A stretch of DNA of 64,000 nt from an uncultured Blautia sp. (GCA_946557785.1 CAMNTH010000007.1:1-64000), one strand, 5' to 3'. Positions 34,211 through 44,894 are shown, numbered from the stretch's first letter. A program made the numbers and translations. Notes: generated by a model not told the origin, from the letters alone.

Positions 34211-35134
34211 ATGCAGAAAAAATCACGTATAAAAATATATAAAGAGCATCTTCCCCTGTATTTGATGATGCTTCCGGGACTTTTATACTTATTGATCAAC
34301 AACTATGTTCCAATGGCGGGAATCGTCATAGCGTTCAAAAAGCTGAACTTTGCAAAGGGTATTTTGGCAAGCCCATGGGCAGGACTGAAGAACTTTGAAT
34401 TTCTGTTTAAATCACCGGATGCATGGATTATTACAAGAAATACGCTTTTGTATAACGTGGCTTTTATTATTGTAAATATGGTAGTGGGAATTGCCATTGC
34501 CATACTAATTTGTGAAGTAAGAAGCAAAAAGCTGAAAAAGATGTATCAGAGCGTCATCCTGCTTCCTTTTTTGATGTCTATGGTAATTTTGAGCTATATT
34601 GTATATGCACTTTTAAGCTCCGAAAACGGACTGATAAACAATTCCATACTGTCTGCCCTTGGAATTGATGTTGTACAGTGGTACCAGGAACCGAAATACT
34701 GGCCGGTAATACTGGTAATTGCAAACTGCTGGAAGGGCGTGGGATACGGATGCCTTATTTACATAGCTTCCCTTATAGGGATTGATCCTTCATTTTATGA
34801 GGCCGCAAGGCTGGATGGCGCAAGCAAGTGGCAGGAAATTACGAAAATTACACTGCCAAGCCTTGTTCCGACTATTATTACTTTGCTGCTTTTAAGTATT
34901 GGAAGGATTTTCTACTCGGATTTCGGACTGTTTTATCAGGTACCTATGAACTCCGGCGTGCTTTTCCCAACCACCAATGTTATTGATACTTATGTATACC
35001 GTGCGCTGGTTGAACAGGGAAATATCAGTATGTCATCGGCTGCAGGGGTTTATCAGTCTTTGGTAGGCTTTGTGATCGTTATGGTCAGCAACTGGGTGGT
35101 TCGCAGAGCAGATAAAGACCAGGCACTGTTTTAG
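34211..35134 (+). CDS. lplB: ABC permease, LplB family
   Basis: 307 residues, six predicted membrane helices. Start 'KIYKEHLPLYLMMLPGLLYLLINNYVPMAGIVIAFKK' and EAA loop 'SFYEAARLDGASKWQEITKITLPSLVP' in pattern are typical of LplB; 'IDTYVYRAL' near the C-terminus is a family mark. GGGAGGGA precedes the ATG. Works with the LipO protein and YtcP-type partner; no ATPase gene nearby. Confidence 0.94.
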   Translation: MQKKSRIKIYKEHLPLYLMMLPGLLYLLINNYVPMAGIVIAFKKLNFAKGILASPWAGLKNFEFLFKSPDAWIITRNTLLYNVAFIIVNMVVGIAIAILICEVRSKKLKKMYQSVILLPFLMSMVILSYIVYALLSSENGLINNSILSALGIDVVQWYQEPKYWPVILVIANCWKGVGYGCLIYIASLIGIDPSFYEAARLDGASKWQEITKITLPSLVPTIITLLLLSIGRIFYSDFGLFYQVPMNSGVLFPTTNVIDTYVYRALVEQGNISMSSAAGVYQSLVGFVIVMVSNWVVRRADKDQALF

Positions 35135-35144
35135 GAGGAGAGTT

Positions 35145-36047
35145 ATGACAAATTCAAGAAAAAGTAAGCATTTTCAATTTTGGATCAACCTGATCATGAT
35201 CCTGATTACTTTAATTGTAATCCTGCCGTTTCTGCTGGTTTGTATTTCATCTTTGACAGATGAAACGGTTCTGATTCGCAATGGATATTCTTTTCTGCCG
35301 GAAAAATTGAGTTTTTATGCATACCAGTATATTATCCGCCAGGGAGATAAGATTCTCTGTGCTTATGGCGTGACTATTCTGGTGACCTTTATAGGTACTG
35401 CGCTGAACTTGGCAATGTCCGCAATGCTGGCATATCCTTTGTCAGTAAAAACACTGCCTCATCGCAGGGCAATTACATTTTTTGTATTTTTTACAATGCT
35501 GTTTAACGGCGGGCTGGTACCTACCTACCTGATGTATGTAAACTACTTCCATATTAAAAATACACTTTGGGCGCTGATTATTCCTAACCTGCTTTTAAGC
35601 GCCAATAATATTCTTATGATCCGCAGCTATTTTATGACCAGCATTCCGGGAGCCCTGTTTGAGGCAGCAAAGATTGACGGAGCAGGCCATATGAAGATTT
35701 TTTCAACGCTGGTACTGCCTCTTGGAAAACCGATTCTTGTAACTATGGGACTTTTTTCAGGACTTGCATATTGGAATGACTGGACAAATGGTTTATATTA
35801 TTTATCAGGAAACGATGGACAGAAGCTATACAGCATTCAGAATCTTCTGAACCAGATGATTACGGATATCCAGTACCTGGCAAGCGGCAAGGTTGCCGGA
35901 AATATTGGGGCCGAGGTAGCAAAGCTGCCTGCAACGTCCATCCGTATGGCTATTGCCTTTATTGCAATGCTTCCTTTGTTTATCATTTACCCGTTTCTTC
36001 AGAAATATTTTGCAGAGGGGATCACCCTTGGGGCTGTAAAGGGCTGA
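35145..36047 (+). CDS. ytcP: ABC permease, YtcP family
   Basis: 300 residues, six predicted helices, with 'TMLFNGGLVPTYLMYVNYFHIKNTLWALIIP', EAA loop 'GALFEAAKIDGAGHMKIFSTLVLPL' in pattern, and the C-terminal 'FLQKYFAEGITLGAVKG' shared by YtcP proteins. The gap from lplB is 10 nt with AGGAGGAG, so the two are translated together. Confidence 0.95.
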   Translation: MTNSRKSKHFQFWINLIMILITLIVILPFLLVCISSLTDETVLIRNGYSFLPEKLSFYAYQYIIRQGDKILCAYGVTILVTFIGTALNLAMSAMLAYPLSVKTLPHRRAITFFVFFTMLFNGGLVPTYLMYVNYFHIKNTLWALIIPNLLLSANNILMIRSYFMTSIPGALFEAAKIDGAGHMKIFSTLVLPLGKPILVTMGLFSGLAYWNDWTNGLYYLSGNDGQKLYSIQNLLNQMITDIQYLASGKVAGNIGAEVAKLPATSIRMAIAFIAMLPLFIIYPFLQKYFAEGITLGAVKG

Positions 36048-36072
36048 CCTTGAATTAAAGGAGAGAACAGCT

Positions 36073-37812
36073 ATGAAATTTCCGGAACACAGAAAGCAAA
36101 GATCCATAGCACAGCAGGTAAAAAACTTACTTCTGGGACTTTTGCTGATACTGTTGGTGTACATGGCAGGGAGTGCGATGATCTTGGGAAAACTGCAGCA
36201 GCAGACAGTAAAAGAAATGGATGAAATGTCAAAGCTGTATACTAATGAGCTGGATAATCGTTTTTTGCGGATCAGCAGAAAATTATTTTCTACGATCATG
36301 GAACGGATGCAGGATGATTCTGTGTTCTGGAATTATGTAAATCTGATGCTGGAGGATGAAGGAAATATAGAATATCCTGTTTCAAAACTGAGGGATTTGT
36401 ATTTATCCAGCATTTGGGAGTACGGACAGGAATACCAGCTTTTTCTTTATTTAACAGAACAGGATCAGTACTGGCACCTTACATTGACCTCCGATGGAGG
36501 GCATACAGTATCACAGGAGATTCAGGATGCCATGAAGGGGCAGATACAGGAGCTGCAGAATTACTCTTATTCCGTAAAAAAGAAATGGAATATTGTAGAT
36601 TGCTGCGGTGAAAATTATATGTGTAAAATTGCCCAGAACGGTAATGTAAGCCTGGGATGTTTTGTGCCCGTCAAGAGTATACTGAAACCCTTCGGACAAA
36701 TTACGATCGGGGAAAACGGTTATGTCCGGTTAGCTGATGAGTCAGGGAAAACCGTAGAAATGCTTACTAGCAAGGGAATCGCACAGGTGGAGCAGGAGGA
36801 TATTGAGAAATATTCCATCCGCAAGACATTATCTCAAGCGCCTTTTGAAATACATATACGAGTATCTACGGAACGTGTACTGGAGATGATGATGGGAAGC
36901 GTAGGAGTCCTGTGCGGGATCGCCCTTATTTTAATCGGCTGCTCTGCGTATATATTGCTTGGGCTTCGGAGAAATCTTTTGGCACCGGTGCAGCAGTTTG
37001 TGAAGAATTTGGAAAATTACGGAGAGGAAGACTGCAGGTTTGCACTTACGGAAAGCAATCTTCTGGAGCTGGAGCAGATTGATGATAAATTCAAATATAT
37101 GATTCATCAGATCAGGAAGCTGAAGATTACCCTGTATGAACAGGAACTGGAAAAGCAGAAGATGGAAATGGACTATCTGAAGCTGCAGATAAGGCCACAT
37201 TTTTATTTAAATTGTCTTAATTTTATATACAGTATGATTGATTTCCGGAATTATGATTGCGCAAGGCGAATGATACGGACTACTGCGGAATATTTAAGCT
37301 ATATTTTCCGGAATGTACACGAGCTTGTCCCTGCAGCATCGGAAATGAAGCATTGTGAAAATTATCTGGAGATTCTTCTTCTGCGGTATCCGGGGAAATT
37401 TGAGTATTATCTGGAAGTGCAGGAGGAGGTGAGGGATGCGCTGATCTTTCCGTTTTTAATTCAGGTTTTTGTAGAAAATGCCGCAAAACAGGCGCTTATG
37501 CTGCCGAAAAAAACATTGATTTCCGTAACGGTATATCCGGAGGACCGGAAAGAAGGAAAATATGCGAATATCTATATTTCTGATACAGGAAACGGATTTC
37601 CGGATGAAATCCTTAGGAAGCTGAAACAGGGAGAACAGATTTCGGAAAATGGACAGCATTTGGGAATTGAAAACTGCAGAAAGCGTTTTCACTATTATTA
37701 TCAGGACAGAGGAGAAATTAATTTTGATAACAGCCCTCTTGGCGGTGCAATTGTAGACATACATATTCCATATGAAAAAGGGGAGAATTATGAATCTGCT
37801 GCTGTTAGATGA
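36073..37812 (+). CDS. YesM-type sensor histidine kinase
   Basis: 579 residues. Two membrane segments (about 17-37 and 275-297) enclose an extracellular sensor loop; a coiled segment follows, then the His-kinase domain with H-box 'LKLQIRPHFYLNCLNFIYSMID', N-box 'QVFVENAAKQA' and G-box 'ISDTGNGFP'. The LytS/YesM class phosphorylates a YesN-type regulator. AAAGGAGAG precedes the ATG. It overlaps the regulator gene by 23 nt and lies in an importer operon, so it most likely senses the same sugar. Confidence 0.94.
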   Translation: MKFPEHRKQRSIAQQVKNLLLGLLLILLVYMAGSAMILGKLQQQTVKEMDEMSKLYTNELDNRFLRISRKLFSTIMERMQDDSVFWNYVNLMLEDEGNIEYPVSKLRDLYLSSIWEYGQEYQLFLYLTEQDQYWHLTLTSDGGHTVSQEIQDAMKGQIQELQNYSYSVKKKWNIVDCCGENYMCKIAQNGNVSLGCFVPVKSILKPFGQITIGENGYVRLADESGKTVEMLTSKGIAQVEQEDIEKYSIRKTLSQAPFEIHIRVSTERVLEMMMGSVGVLCGIALILIGCSAYILLGLRRNLLAPVQQFVKNLENYGEEDCRFALTESNLLELEQIDDKFKYMIHQIRKLKITLYEQELEKQKMEMDYLKLQIRPHFYLNCLNFIYSMIDFRNYDCARRMIRTTAEYLSYIFRNVHELVPAASEMKHCENYLEILLLRYPGKFEYYLEVQEEVRDALIFPFLIQVFVENAAKQALMLPKKTLISVTVYPEDRKEGKYANIYISDTGNGFPDEILRKLKQGEQISENGQHLGIENCRKRFHYYYQDRGEINFDNSPLGGAIVDIHIPYEKGENYESAAVR

Positions 37813-39382
37813 TGAAGAATACATGATAGAAAGTATCAAGAAGAACCTGGACTGGAAGAAGTTCTGCATTGAGGAAGTCTATACGGCTTTTTCTGTAAAA
37901 CAAGCCCAAAAGATTATGGAGATGGCAGAAATAGATGTGATCATCAGCGATATTGTTATGCCAAGGGAAAGTGGGTTTGATTTTATCGGGTGGGTGAGAG
38001 AAAATGGTTATGAAGTATCCGTAATCTTTCTCACCAGCTATGCAGAATTTGATTATGCCAAAAAAGCCATTGAACTGGACAGCGTAGACTATCTTTTAAA
38101 GCCTGTGGATTTCCAGAATCTGACAGAAACTCTCTGTGAAGCAATGCGCAAAAGGGAAAAGGCCAGGAAATATGAAAATTACAGGAAAGACAGCGGCCAT
38201 TGGAAAAGCAATCAGTCTGTGATCCGCCGGGAATTTTGGCGGGAGGCACTGCTTGGAGAACTCTCCAGGGAGAAGCTTGATTTGCTGGCAGGGCGCCGAA
38301 GCCTGGAATATTCAGACAAGGATTTTTACCTGCTGTATGTGTGTTTCTGTGCAGGCAGGGAAAACAAAGAGGTCTGGGATGAATGGACGCTGCATTTTGC
38401 TGTAGAAAATGTGCTTTCGGAGCTTATGGAAAACAGCAGCCTTTCTGTGGAAACAGTAGTTTCCATAGAAAAGGGAAATTGTACGGTAATCTGCAAAGAG
38501 CCTAAAGAGGAAGGACCAAATTCCGAAAGGCAGGAATGGAAAAGGGTGTTTGAAACCTTTGCCTGCTGGTTTTCGGATAAGCTTGGTGTAGATATTTGGT
38601 GTGGAGCAGCTTCTGTGAATCACTTCTCTGAAACTGCACAGCTATTACATCAGATCCAAAAGATGAGGGAGAACAGCTTATCAGTCCGGAACAAGGTGCT
38701 GTATCTGCCGGATTTTATACAGCCTGAAAATACTTATCGGAATCCGAATATGGAGCTTTGGAAAGCCCTTATGGAGGAAAAGAAAGAGGAAGCCCTATAT
38801 GTGGCTATGAAAGAGTATCTGGAAACAATTGAGAGAAGTGAGATGGTTACCAGAAAAATCCTGGAGGCATTTCGGGTTGATGTGACACAAATTGCGTATT
38901 CCTGGCTTGCAAAAAAAGAAATCAAAGCACATCTTCTTTTTTCCGGGCAGGAAAACAGGAAAAACAGCCAGAATGCGCTGTCCGGCATTGACGGAGCGCT
39001 GAAATATGCATTTGACCTAATTCATGAGGCGATTCAGTACGAAAAATATGTTTATAAAACAGCATCTGTGACAGAAACGATTTGCCAATACATAGATTCC
39101 CATTATAGTGAGGAGATAAAAAGAGAAACGCTGGCGGAGATGGTGTATTTGAATACAGACTATATGTCCCGGATTTTTAAAAAGGAATTGGGGATTTCCA
39201 TCAGTGCATATCTTATGCAGAAACGGGTGGAAGAGGCAAAAAAGCTGCTGAGCCAGAGCGACCTGCCCATCAATACGGTTTCTATTTATGTAGGGTACAG
39301 TAATTTTTCTTATTTTACAAAAATGTTTAAGGAAAATACAGGGTATTCCCCATTGGAATACAGAAGGAATTTTAAAAAATAA
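37790..39382 (+). CDS. YesN-type response regulator with AraC output domain
   Basis: 530 residues. Receiver domain about 1-120 with phospho-acceptor Asp54 in 'IISDIVMP' and 'LLKPVD'. A long middle region of unknown fold (about 130-420) and a C-terminal AraC HTH pair ('KRETLAEMVYLNTDYMSRIFKKELG', 'LPINTVSIYVGYSNFSYFTKMFKENTGYSPLEYR') follow. Start at the ATG at 37790 after GGGAG. The start lies inside the kinase gene, consistent with coupled translation. Confidence 0.95.
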   Translation: MNLLLLDDEEYMIESIKKNLDWKKFCIEEVYTAFSVKQAQKIMEMAEIDVIISDIVMPRESGFDFIGWVRENGYEVSVIFLTSYAEFDYAKKAIELDSVDYLLKPVDFQNLTETLCEAMRKREKARKYENYRKDSGHWKSNQSVIRREFWREALLGELSREKLDLLAGRRSLEYSDKDFYLLYVCFCAGRENKEVWDEWTLHFAVENVLSELMENSSLSVETVVSIEKGNCTVICKEPKEEGPNSERQEWKRVFETFACWFSDKLGVDIWCGAASVNHFSETAQLLHQIQKMRENSLSVRNKVLYLPDFIQPENTYRNPNMELWKALMEEKKEEALYVAMKEYLETIERSEMVTRKILEAFRVDVTQIAYSWLAKKEIKAHLLFSGQENRKNSQNALSGIDGALKYAFDLIHEAIQYEKYVYKTASVTETICQYIDSHYSEEIKRETLAEMVYLNTDYMSRIFKKELGISISAYLMQKRVEEAKKLLSQSDLPINTVSIYVGYSNFSYFTKMFKENTGYSPLEYRRNFKK

Positions 39383-39409
39383 ACGTAGTAAAAAGGAAAG
39401 GATATCAGG

Positions 39410-41620
39410 ATGACAAAACAGGAATTACGGAATCTTTTGGAGGAAATGTCTCTGGAGGAAAAGATAGATCAGATGAATCAGCTTGCAGGGGGATTTTTTA
39501 CAGAGGATTCTGTTATTACAGGCCCCATGGCAGAGATGGGAATTACGGAAGAAAATATCTCTTTGACAGGTTCTGTACTGGGGCTTTCAGGTGCAGCGCT
39601 TCTGAAAGAAATCCAGAAAAAGTATATGGAGAAGCATCCTCATAAAATCCCCCTTCTTTTTATGATGGATATTATTAATGGGTTTAAGACGATTTTCCCC
39701 ATTCCCCTGGGCCAGGGGGCAACCTTTGAACCGGAGCTTTCCGGGCGATTGGCAAGGATAGCTGCAAGAGAGGCTTCTGCCAGCGGACTGCATGTTACCT
39801 TTTCGCCCATGGCGGATCTGGTGCGGGATGCCCGGTGGGGAAGGGTTATGGAGTCAACAGGAGAGGATCCTTATTTAAACAGCCTTTTTACAGAAGCAAT
39901 GGTAAAAGGATATCAGGGAGAGGATCTAAGAGAAGAAGGAAGCATTGCGGCCTGTGTGAAACATTTTGCCGGATACGGCGCACCGGATGCAGGAAGAGAT
40001 TATAATACAGTGGAATTATCATCCCACAGCCTGCGGGAGTTTTATCTGCCTGCCTATGAAGCTGGCATCTGCGCTGGCTCTGCATTGGTGATGACTTCTT
40101 TTAACACCATAGAAGGGGTTCCGGCAACAGGAAATAGACATCTGATGAGGAAGATCCTCCGGGAGGAAATGGGCTTTGACGGGGTGCTGATCTCAGACTG
40201 GGCTGCTATTGAAGAAATGATATTCCATGGATATTGCCGGAATCGTAAGGATGCTGCTTTGCGTGCTGCCAGGGCAGGGGTTGATATTGATATGATGGCG
40301 GGCATTTATTCCGAAAACTTCAGGAAATTAGTACAAAGCGGAGAAATTTCCATGGAGCTGATAGACGAGTCAGTTATGAGGATCCTGGAACTGAAAAATA
40401 AACTGGGGCTTTTTGAGAATCCATATAAGGATGCGGATGAACAGAAGGAAAAAGAGGTGATTCTCTGCAGGGAACACCGCACCCTGGCCAGGGAGGCGGC
40501 AAGGAAATCCTTTGTACTTCTGAAAAATGAGGAAATCCTTCCTTTGGATAAAAAGAAAAAAACAGCGTATATCGGTCCTTATACAGAGCGCAGAAATCTT
40601 ATGGGCTCCTGGTCTTTGACAGGTGATGAAAAGGATATTGCCACATTAAAGGAAGCAGTAATGAACAGCGCCCTGGGAGAAAACGCAGTCTTTTGCTGCG
40701 GCAGCCCTATGCTTGATAATGATGTTTCTTTGGAGGGATTTCAGGATTGCATAAAGGAGGAGATTCCCAGGGAAGAACAGGAGCGTATGCTTGCCAAAGC
40801 GGAAGAGACAGCCAGAAATGCTGAGATTGTAGTAATGGCACTGGGCGAGGACCGCCTTCAGTCAGGAGAAGCAACCAGCAGGGCGGATATTCAGATCCCA
40901 GGGATACAGCAGGAACTGTTTGAACGGGTGTGCAGGGTAAACCATCAGGTAATTGTGGTGCTGTTTTGCGGACGCCCTCTGGATATCCGGAAAATAGCTG
41001 AAAAAGCAAAAGGGATCCTTGTGGCATGGCTCCCCGGGACAGAGGGTGCGGGTGCAATTACAGACGTGCTTTCCGGTGATTACAGCCCATGCGGCAAGCT
41101 GCCTATGAGTTTCCCGTACTGTGTAGGCCAGGTACCTGTGCATTATAATGAATATGCTACCGGACGTCCTCATGTTCCCGGAAAAGATAAGGACAGATTC
41201 CGTTCAAAATATCTGGATATTCCCAATACGCCTCTTTATCCATTCGGATATGGATTAAGCTATACGGAGTTTTCAATCTCTCCTGTTGAGCTTAGCAGTT
41301 CGTCCATGACAAGACAGGGGCAGATAACAGCTTCTGTAATGGTAAGAAATACAGGAAACGTAAAGGGAACGGAAACCGTACAAATGTATATTCATGATAT
41401 TGCAGCAAGCGTTGTGCGCCCGGTAAAAGAGCTTAAAAGCTTTTTGAAGGTTACTTTGGAACCGGGTGAAGAACAAAAGGTCAGCTTTGCAATCACAGAC
41501 AGGGAGCTTAGGTTCCTGTCGGAGAACGGAATATGGGAAAGCGAATTAGGAGAATTTGAGGTGTTCATCGGCGGCAGCAGCGCCACGGAAAATGCTGCTG
41601 TATTTTCCCTGACGCTCTGA
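39410..41620 (+). CDS. GH3 beta-glucosidase (BglX-like)
   Basis: 736 residues with no signal peptide. GH3 N-terminal barrel ('LFMMDIINGFKTIFPIPLGQGATFEPEL', 'ARWGRVMESTGEDPYLN', 'CVKHFAGYGAPDAGRDYNTVELSS'), nucleophile Asp263 in 'GVLISDWAAIEE', the alpha/beta sandwich with 'LGEDRLQSGEATSR', and a C-terminal FnIII-like domain ('GQITASVMVRNTGNVKGTETVQMYI'). Cytoplasmic BglX-type enzymes cleave beta-gluco-oligosaccharides; some family members prefer xylosides or arabinosides. AAAGGAAAGGA precedes the ATG. Last gene of the unit begun at 32646. Confidence 0.93.
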   Translation: MTKQELRNLLEEMSLEEKIDQMNQLAGGFFTEDSVITGPMAEMGITEENISLTGSVLGLSGAALLKEIQKKYMEKHPHKIPLLFMMDIINGFKTIFPIPLGQGATFEPELSGRLARIAAREASASGLHVTFSPMADLVRDARWGRVMESTGEDPYLNSLFTEAMVKGYQGEDLREEGSIAACVKHFAGYGAPDAGRDYNTVELSSHSLREFYLPAYEAGICAGSALVMTSFNTIEGVPATGNRHLMRKILREEMGFDGVLISDWAAIEEMIFHGYCRNRKDAALRAARAGVDIDMMAGIYSENFRKLVQSGEISMELIDESVMRILELKNKLGLFENPYKDADEQKEKEVILCREHRTLAREAARKSFVLLKNEEILPLDKKKKTAYIGPYTERRNLMGSWSLTGDEKDIATLKEAVMNSALGENAVFCCGSPMLDNDVSLEGFQDCIKEEIPREEQERMLAKAEETARNAEIVVMALGEDRLQSGEATSRADIQIPGIQQELFERVCRVNHQVIVVLFCGRPLDIRKIAEKAKGILVAWLPGTEGAGAITDVLSGDYSPCGKLPMSFPYCVGQVPVHYNEYATGRPHVPGKDKDRFRSKYLDIPNTPLYPFGYGLSYTEFSISPVELSSSSMTRQGQITASVMVRNTGNVKGTETVQMYIHDIAASVVRPVKELKSFLKVTLEPGEEQKVSFAITDRELRFLSENGIWESELGEFEVFIGGSSATENAAVFSLTL

Positions 41621-41628
41621 TATACGGT

Positions 41629-43368
41629 TTATCTTATATTTATCTGATAAGGAAGAAAAAATGTTACTGTGGTTCCCTGTAAGGGGGCTGAGGTAACCGT
41701 TACGGAAGCATCACTGCCGTAAAACAGCTTCAGCCGCTCTTTTGTATTGGAAAGGCCGATGGAGTGGGAGAGCTTTTGGCTGGTGCTTCTTTGACAGTAA
41801 ATCTGCCCAAGCTCCTTTTCCGTCATGCCGGAGCCGTTGTCTGCTATGGAACAGACGAGGGAAGCCTCCTGGCGGCGGATGCAGATGGAGATACAGGGAT
41901 TGGGAAGATTTCCTTTAAAACCATGCAGAATAGAATTCTCTATCACAGGCTGAAACAGCATTTTAAGGATAAGACATTCATAAAGGGAATCCTCCTCAAG
42001 GCAGATATCCAGGGCAATTTTCTGAGGGATATGAAGCTGCATTACCTGAAGGTATTCACGGATGTATTCCAGTTCCTCCCGGATGGTAAAATGGTCGTTG
42101 CCGGATTTTAATGTTTTTTCCAGCAGGCGGCCAAAGGAGGAAATTGTATTGGCAACAGGTTCGTCATGATTAAGGATGGCCATCCACTTAATATTATTTA
42201 AGGTATTAAACATCAGATGGGGGTTGATCTGGGACTGAAGCACCATGTAACGGAAACGCTCCTTTTCATTTTCCTGTTCCAGAAGCTTGCGCTGCTGTGC
42301 CTGGGTTCTTTCAAATAAAATGGAGAGCTGTTCAGCCATATGATTAAAGCTGGTTCCAAGCTCCGTAAGTTCATCCGTAGCATTGGAATGAAAACGGCTG
42401 GAAAAGTCTCCTCTTTCTACATTTACCATCAGCTCCTTTAATGTGCGGATTGGCTTTAGGAAGGAGTGGAGTATCAGAAGAATAGCCCCGATAAAGCATA
42501 GGATCACCGCAAGGTCCCCAAGCATAAAAAGAGAGCTGTAGGAAGAATCCCGATACAGGTCTGCCTTTCGGATCAGGGAGGTAAAGGTCCACTTATTATA
42601 TAAAGGATATGATAAGACCAGATAATCTTCTTTATGTGAAATGTAGTCCTGGTAGGATTCTCCAATAAGGGATTTGTCCTTTGCTGAAATAATTTCGCCA
42701 TCCTGGCTGCACAATAGATTGATGCTGTCTGTATACAGTGTGGAGGACTGAAGGATGCGGAAAAGTTTTTCTTCATCAACGATCAGCAGTGCCTGACCCA
42801 GGTACTGCTTTTTGTAATTGCGGATAGTTTTGCCGATACAAAGTACAATATCATCGGATTCCTTGCCAAGATTTCGCATAGAAGTAGAAAAATAGGTGTA
42901 ATTCAGATTGTTTTCTTTTATGGCATCCAAAAATCCTGCCGTAACCTCACTATCCCATACAGTGTGATCTTTGATATAGTAGGTACTGTATGCAGTCTGC
43001 CTGGTATCCAGGATCAGAAAGTCTACTGTGCAGTAGAAGACATATTTTTGGAACTGCGCCGTAATGCCGTCAATGGCGATCCTGGTGCGAAGCTCATCAT
43101 TGAAGGTTTCCTTCGGAGAACTAAGGGCTTCATAGAGAGAGGAATCCGTGGAAAGCAGATTAAGTGTAACGCCCATTTCCCGAAGAAGCGTCTTAAGGGT
43201 ATTGTCTACATTAATGACTGCATTTTCAAAGGCAAAATTTGTATTTTCCAGAATCCGGTTTTCCATATGAAGCTGGAGCAAAAGATTTAACCCCATGACC
43301 GGCAGGATAACAAAACATAAGATGCAGGCAGTGATTTTAATCTGAAGCCGGCTGAATGTTTTTTTCAT
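41629..43368 (-). CDS. YesM-type sensor histidine kinase
   Basis: 579 residues. Membrane segments about 10-30 and 285-305 flank an extracellular dCache-like sensor. HAMP follows ('FLKPIRTLKELMVNVERGDFSSRF'), then H-box 'QSQINPHLMFNTLNNIKWM', N-box 'QPVIENSILHGF' and G-box 'IADNGSGM'. It lies directly after the response-regulator gene on the same strand (2-nt gap). The pair is divergent from the importer/pentulose operon at 45148, its likely target. Confidence 0.94.
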   Translation of the reverse strand: MKKTFSRLQIKITACILCFVILPVMGLNLLLQLHMENRILENTNFAFENAVINVDNTLKTLLREMGVTLNLLSTDSSLYEALSSPKETFNDELRTRIAIDGITAQFQKYVFYCTVDFLILDTRQTAYSTYYIKDHTVWDSEVTAGFLDAIKENNLNYTYFSTSMRNLGKESDDIVLCIGKTIRNYKKQYLGQALLIVDEEKLFRILQSSTLYTDSINLLCSQDGEIISAKDKSLIGESYQDYISHKEDYLVLSYPLYNKWTFTSLIRKADLYRDSSYSSLFMLGDLAVILCFIGAILLILHSFLKPIRTLKELMVNVERGDFSSRFHSNATDELTELGTSFNHMAEQLSILFERTQAQQRKLLEQENEKERFRYMVLQSQINPHLMFNTLNNIKWMAILNHDEPVANTISSFGRLLEKTLKSGNDHFTIREELEYIREYLQVMQLHIPQKIALDICLEEDSLYECLILKMLFQPVIENSILHGFKGNLPNPCISICIRRQEASLVCSIADNGSGMTEKELGQIYCQRSTSQKLSHSIGLSNTKERLKLFYGSDASVTVTSAPLQGTTVTFFLPYQINIR

Positions 43369-43370
43369 AC

Positions 43371-44894
43371 TCAGTTTCCTTTCTTGTACTGATTGGGAGA
43401 AAGCCCGGTGGCTTTTTTAAATACCTTGCTGAAATAGCCGGTATCATGGAATCCTGTCAGTTCCGCAATTTCTGAAACAGTGTAGTTTTGCCCTGATTCC
43501 AAAAGGCTGCGGGCTTTGGCAATTCTATACTGGATCAGATAATCGCTGAAGGTCTGGCCTGTTTCTTTTTTGAAAAGATAGCTGAGATGATTTTTGCTGA
43601 TGTTGATATACCTAGCAACGTCAGACAGGGAAATATCATTGCTGTAATGCTCTTCAATAAAATTCGCAGCAGCCAGTACATCATTTCGAATATTCTTATA
43701 CCCTTTGGACTGAAGGAGGGCCATATAGGTCTGGATAAAGGAATCAAGGTAGGACTTAAGCTCCAAAAAGGAACGCATCTGGGCGATATCCTGATAAAAA
43801 TAAAGATATTCCTCCGCCATGTCCGCCAGGGTCAATTTCTTTTCTTTTAAATAATTTCCAAGTGTATTAATAAGATCAATGGTATCCAGCTTGACGATTC
43901 TGGGATCCGGCTTTTCCTTCAGTACCCAGAGCGTATAGGCGGCAATCTGCTCAGTGAGGGACTGGAAATGCTGGTGGCGGATAATCTCACCAATATTGCG
44001 GTAAAAGGCTGCTCCGATCCTGGTATCCTCATTGTGGTAAAGCTTTTCCAAATTAGAGTAAATGCCAATACAGCCGGAATTATCATAAAACAATGCATCC
44101 ATGGATTTTTGAGATTCGTGGAGGGCCTTATTCAGAGCCATGGTACATGGACAGCGGCTGCTGATCCCAACCAAAATGGAAACATCCATACAAGAGGAAA
44201 GAAAGCGGTGAAGCTTTTCCATGGATTCTGCAAGGGAGTGCTCCAAAGCTTCGGATTCGGAGGTTTTGGAAAATCCTGTGTATAGAAGAATAGGCTCGGA
44301 ACCATTGACAAGGCAGGGGTGCAGACAACTGACGGGATGTTCCATAAGCCACTGGGTGATAAGCAGCAGCAAAAGACTGCGCACCTCTTTTGTAGAAGAA
44401 GCACCGTAAAAAGTAATTGCGTAATACTCATCAGATACCATTTCTTTTGGAGCCTTGAGGCTGTCAAGTTCAGGAACTTCAAGCAAAGCCGGAGCAGCCT
44501 GGGAGCTGGCCCGCTCTGCCAGGATTTTTTTCGCCACATCGCCTAATACGCTGCATATTTCTTCCGGTGTGGAGGAAAGCTTCAGTATATAATCCCGCAC
44601 GCCTTTTTTAAAAGCGTCCCGAACATAGCTGTAGTCCTCATGGCAGCTTAAAATAATAATATTGGTTCTGATATTTTGCTCCTCCAGCTTCTGTATAAGG
44701 TCCATTCCTGTCATGCCGGGCATCAGAAGATCCAGAAGGATAATATCAGGCATATGCTTCCGGATCATTTCCATTGCCTCCAGGCCATTGGAGGCTTCCC
44801 CCACCAGTTCCAGATCCATTTCCTCCCAGCGGATACAGCTGATCAGTCCCATTCGGACAATAAATTCGTCATCTACAACTAACACTTTTAACAT
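43371..44894 (-). CDS. YesN-type response regulator with AraC output domain
   Basis: 507 residues from ATG at 44894 (MLKVLVVDDEFIVRMGL). Receiver with Asp55 in 'IILLDLLMPGMTG'; in place of the usual Lys-Pro after the beta-5 strand it has 'ILKLSS'. The middle region is unassigned, and a C-terminal AraC HTH pair ('ISLSDVARYINISKNHLSYLFKKETG', 'YTVSEIAELTGFHDTGYFSKVFKKATGLSPNQY') completes it. An upstream ATG at 44957 adds 21 non-receiver residues. First gene of the two-component unit. Confidence 0.93.
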   Translation of the reverse strand: MLKVLVVDDEFIVRMGLISCIRWEEMDLELVGEASNGLEAMEMIRKHMPDIILLDLLMPGMTGMDLIQKLEEQNIRTNIIILSCHEDYSYVRDAFKKGVRDYILKLSSTPEEICSVLGDVAKKILAERASSQAAPALLEVPELDSLKAPKEMVSDEYYAITFYGASSTKEVRSLLLLLITQWLMEHPVSCLHPCLVNGSEPILLYTGFSKTSESEALEHSLAESMEKLHRFLSSCMDVSILVGISSRCPCTMALNKALHESQKSMDALFYDNSGCIGIYSNLEKLYHNEDTRIGAAFYRNIGEIIRHQHFQSLTEQIAAYTLWVLKEKPDPRIVKLDTIDLINTLGNYLKEKKLTLADMAEEYLYFYQDIAQMRSFLELKSYLDSFIQTYMALLQSKGYKNIRNDVLAAANFIEEHYSNDISLSDVARYINISKNHLSYLFKKETGQTFSDYLIQYRIAKARSLLESGQNYTVSEIAELTGFHDTGYFSKVFKKATGLSPNQYKKGN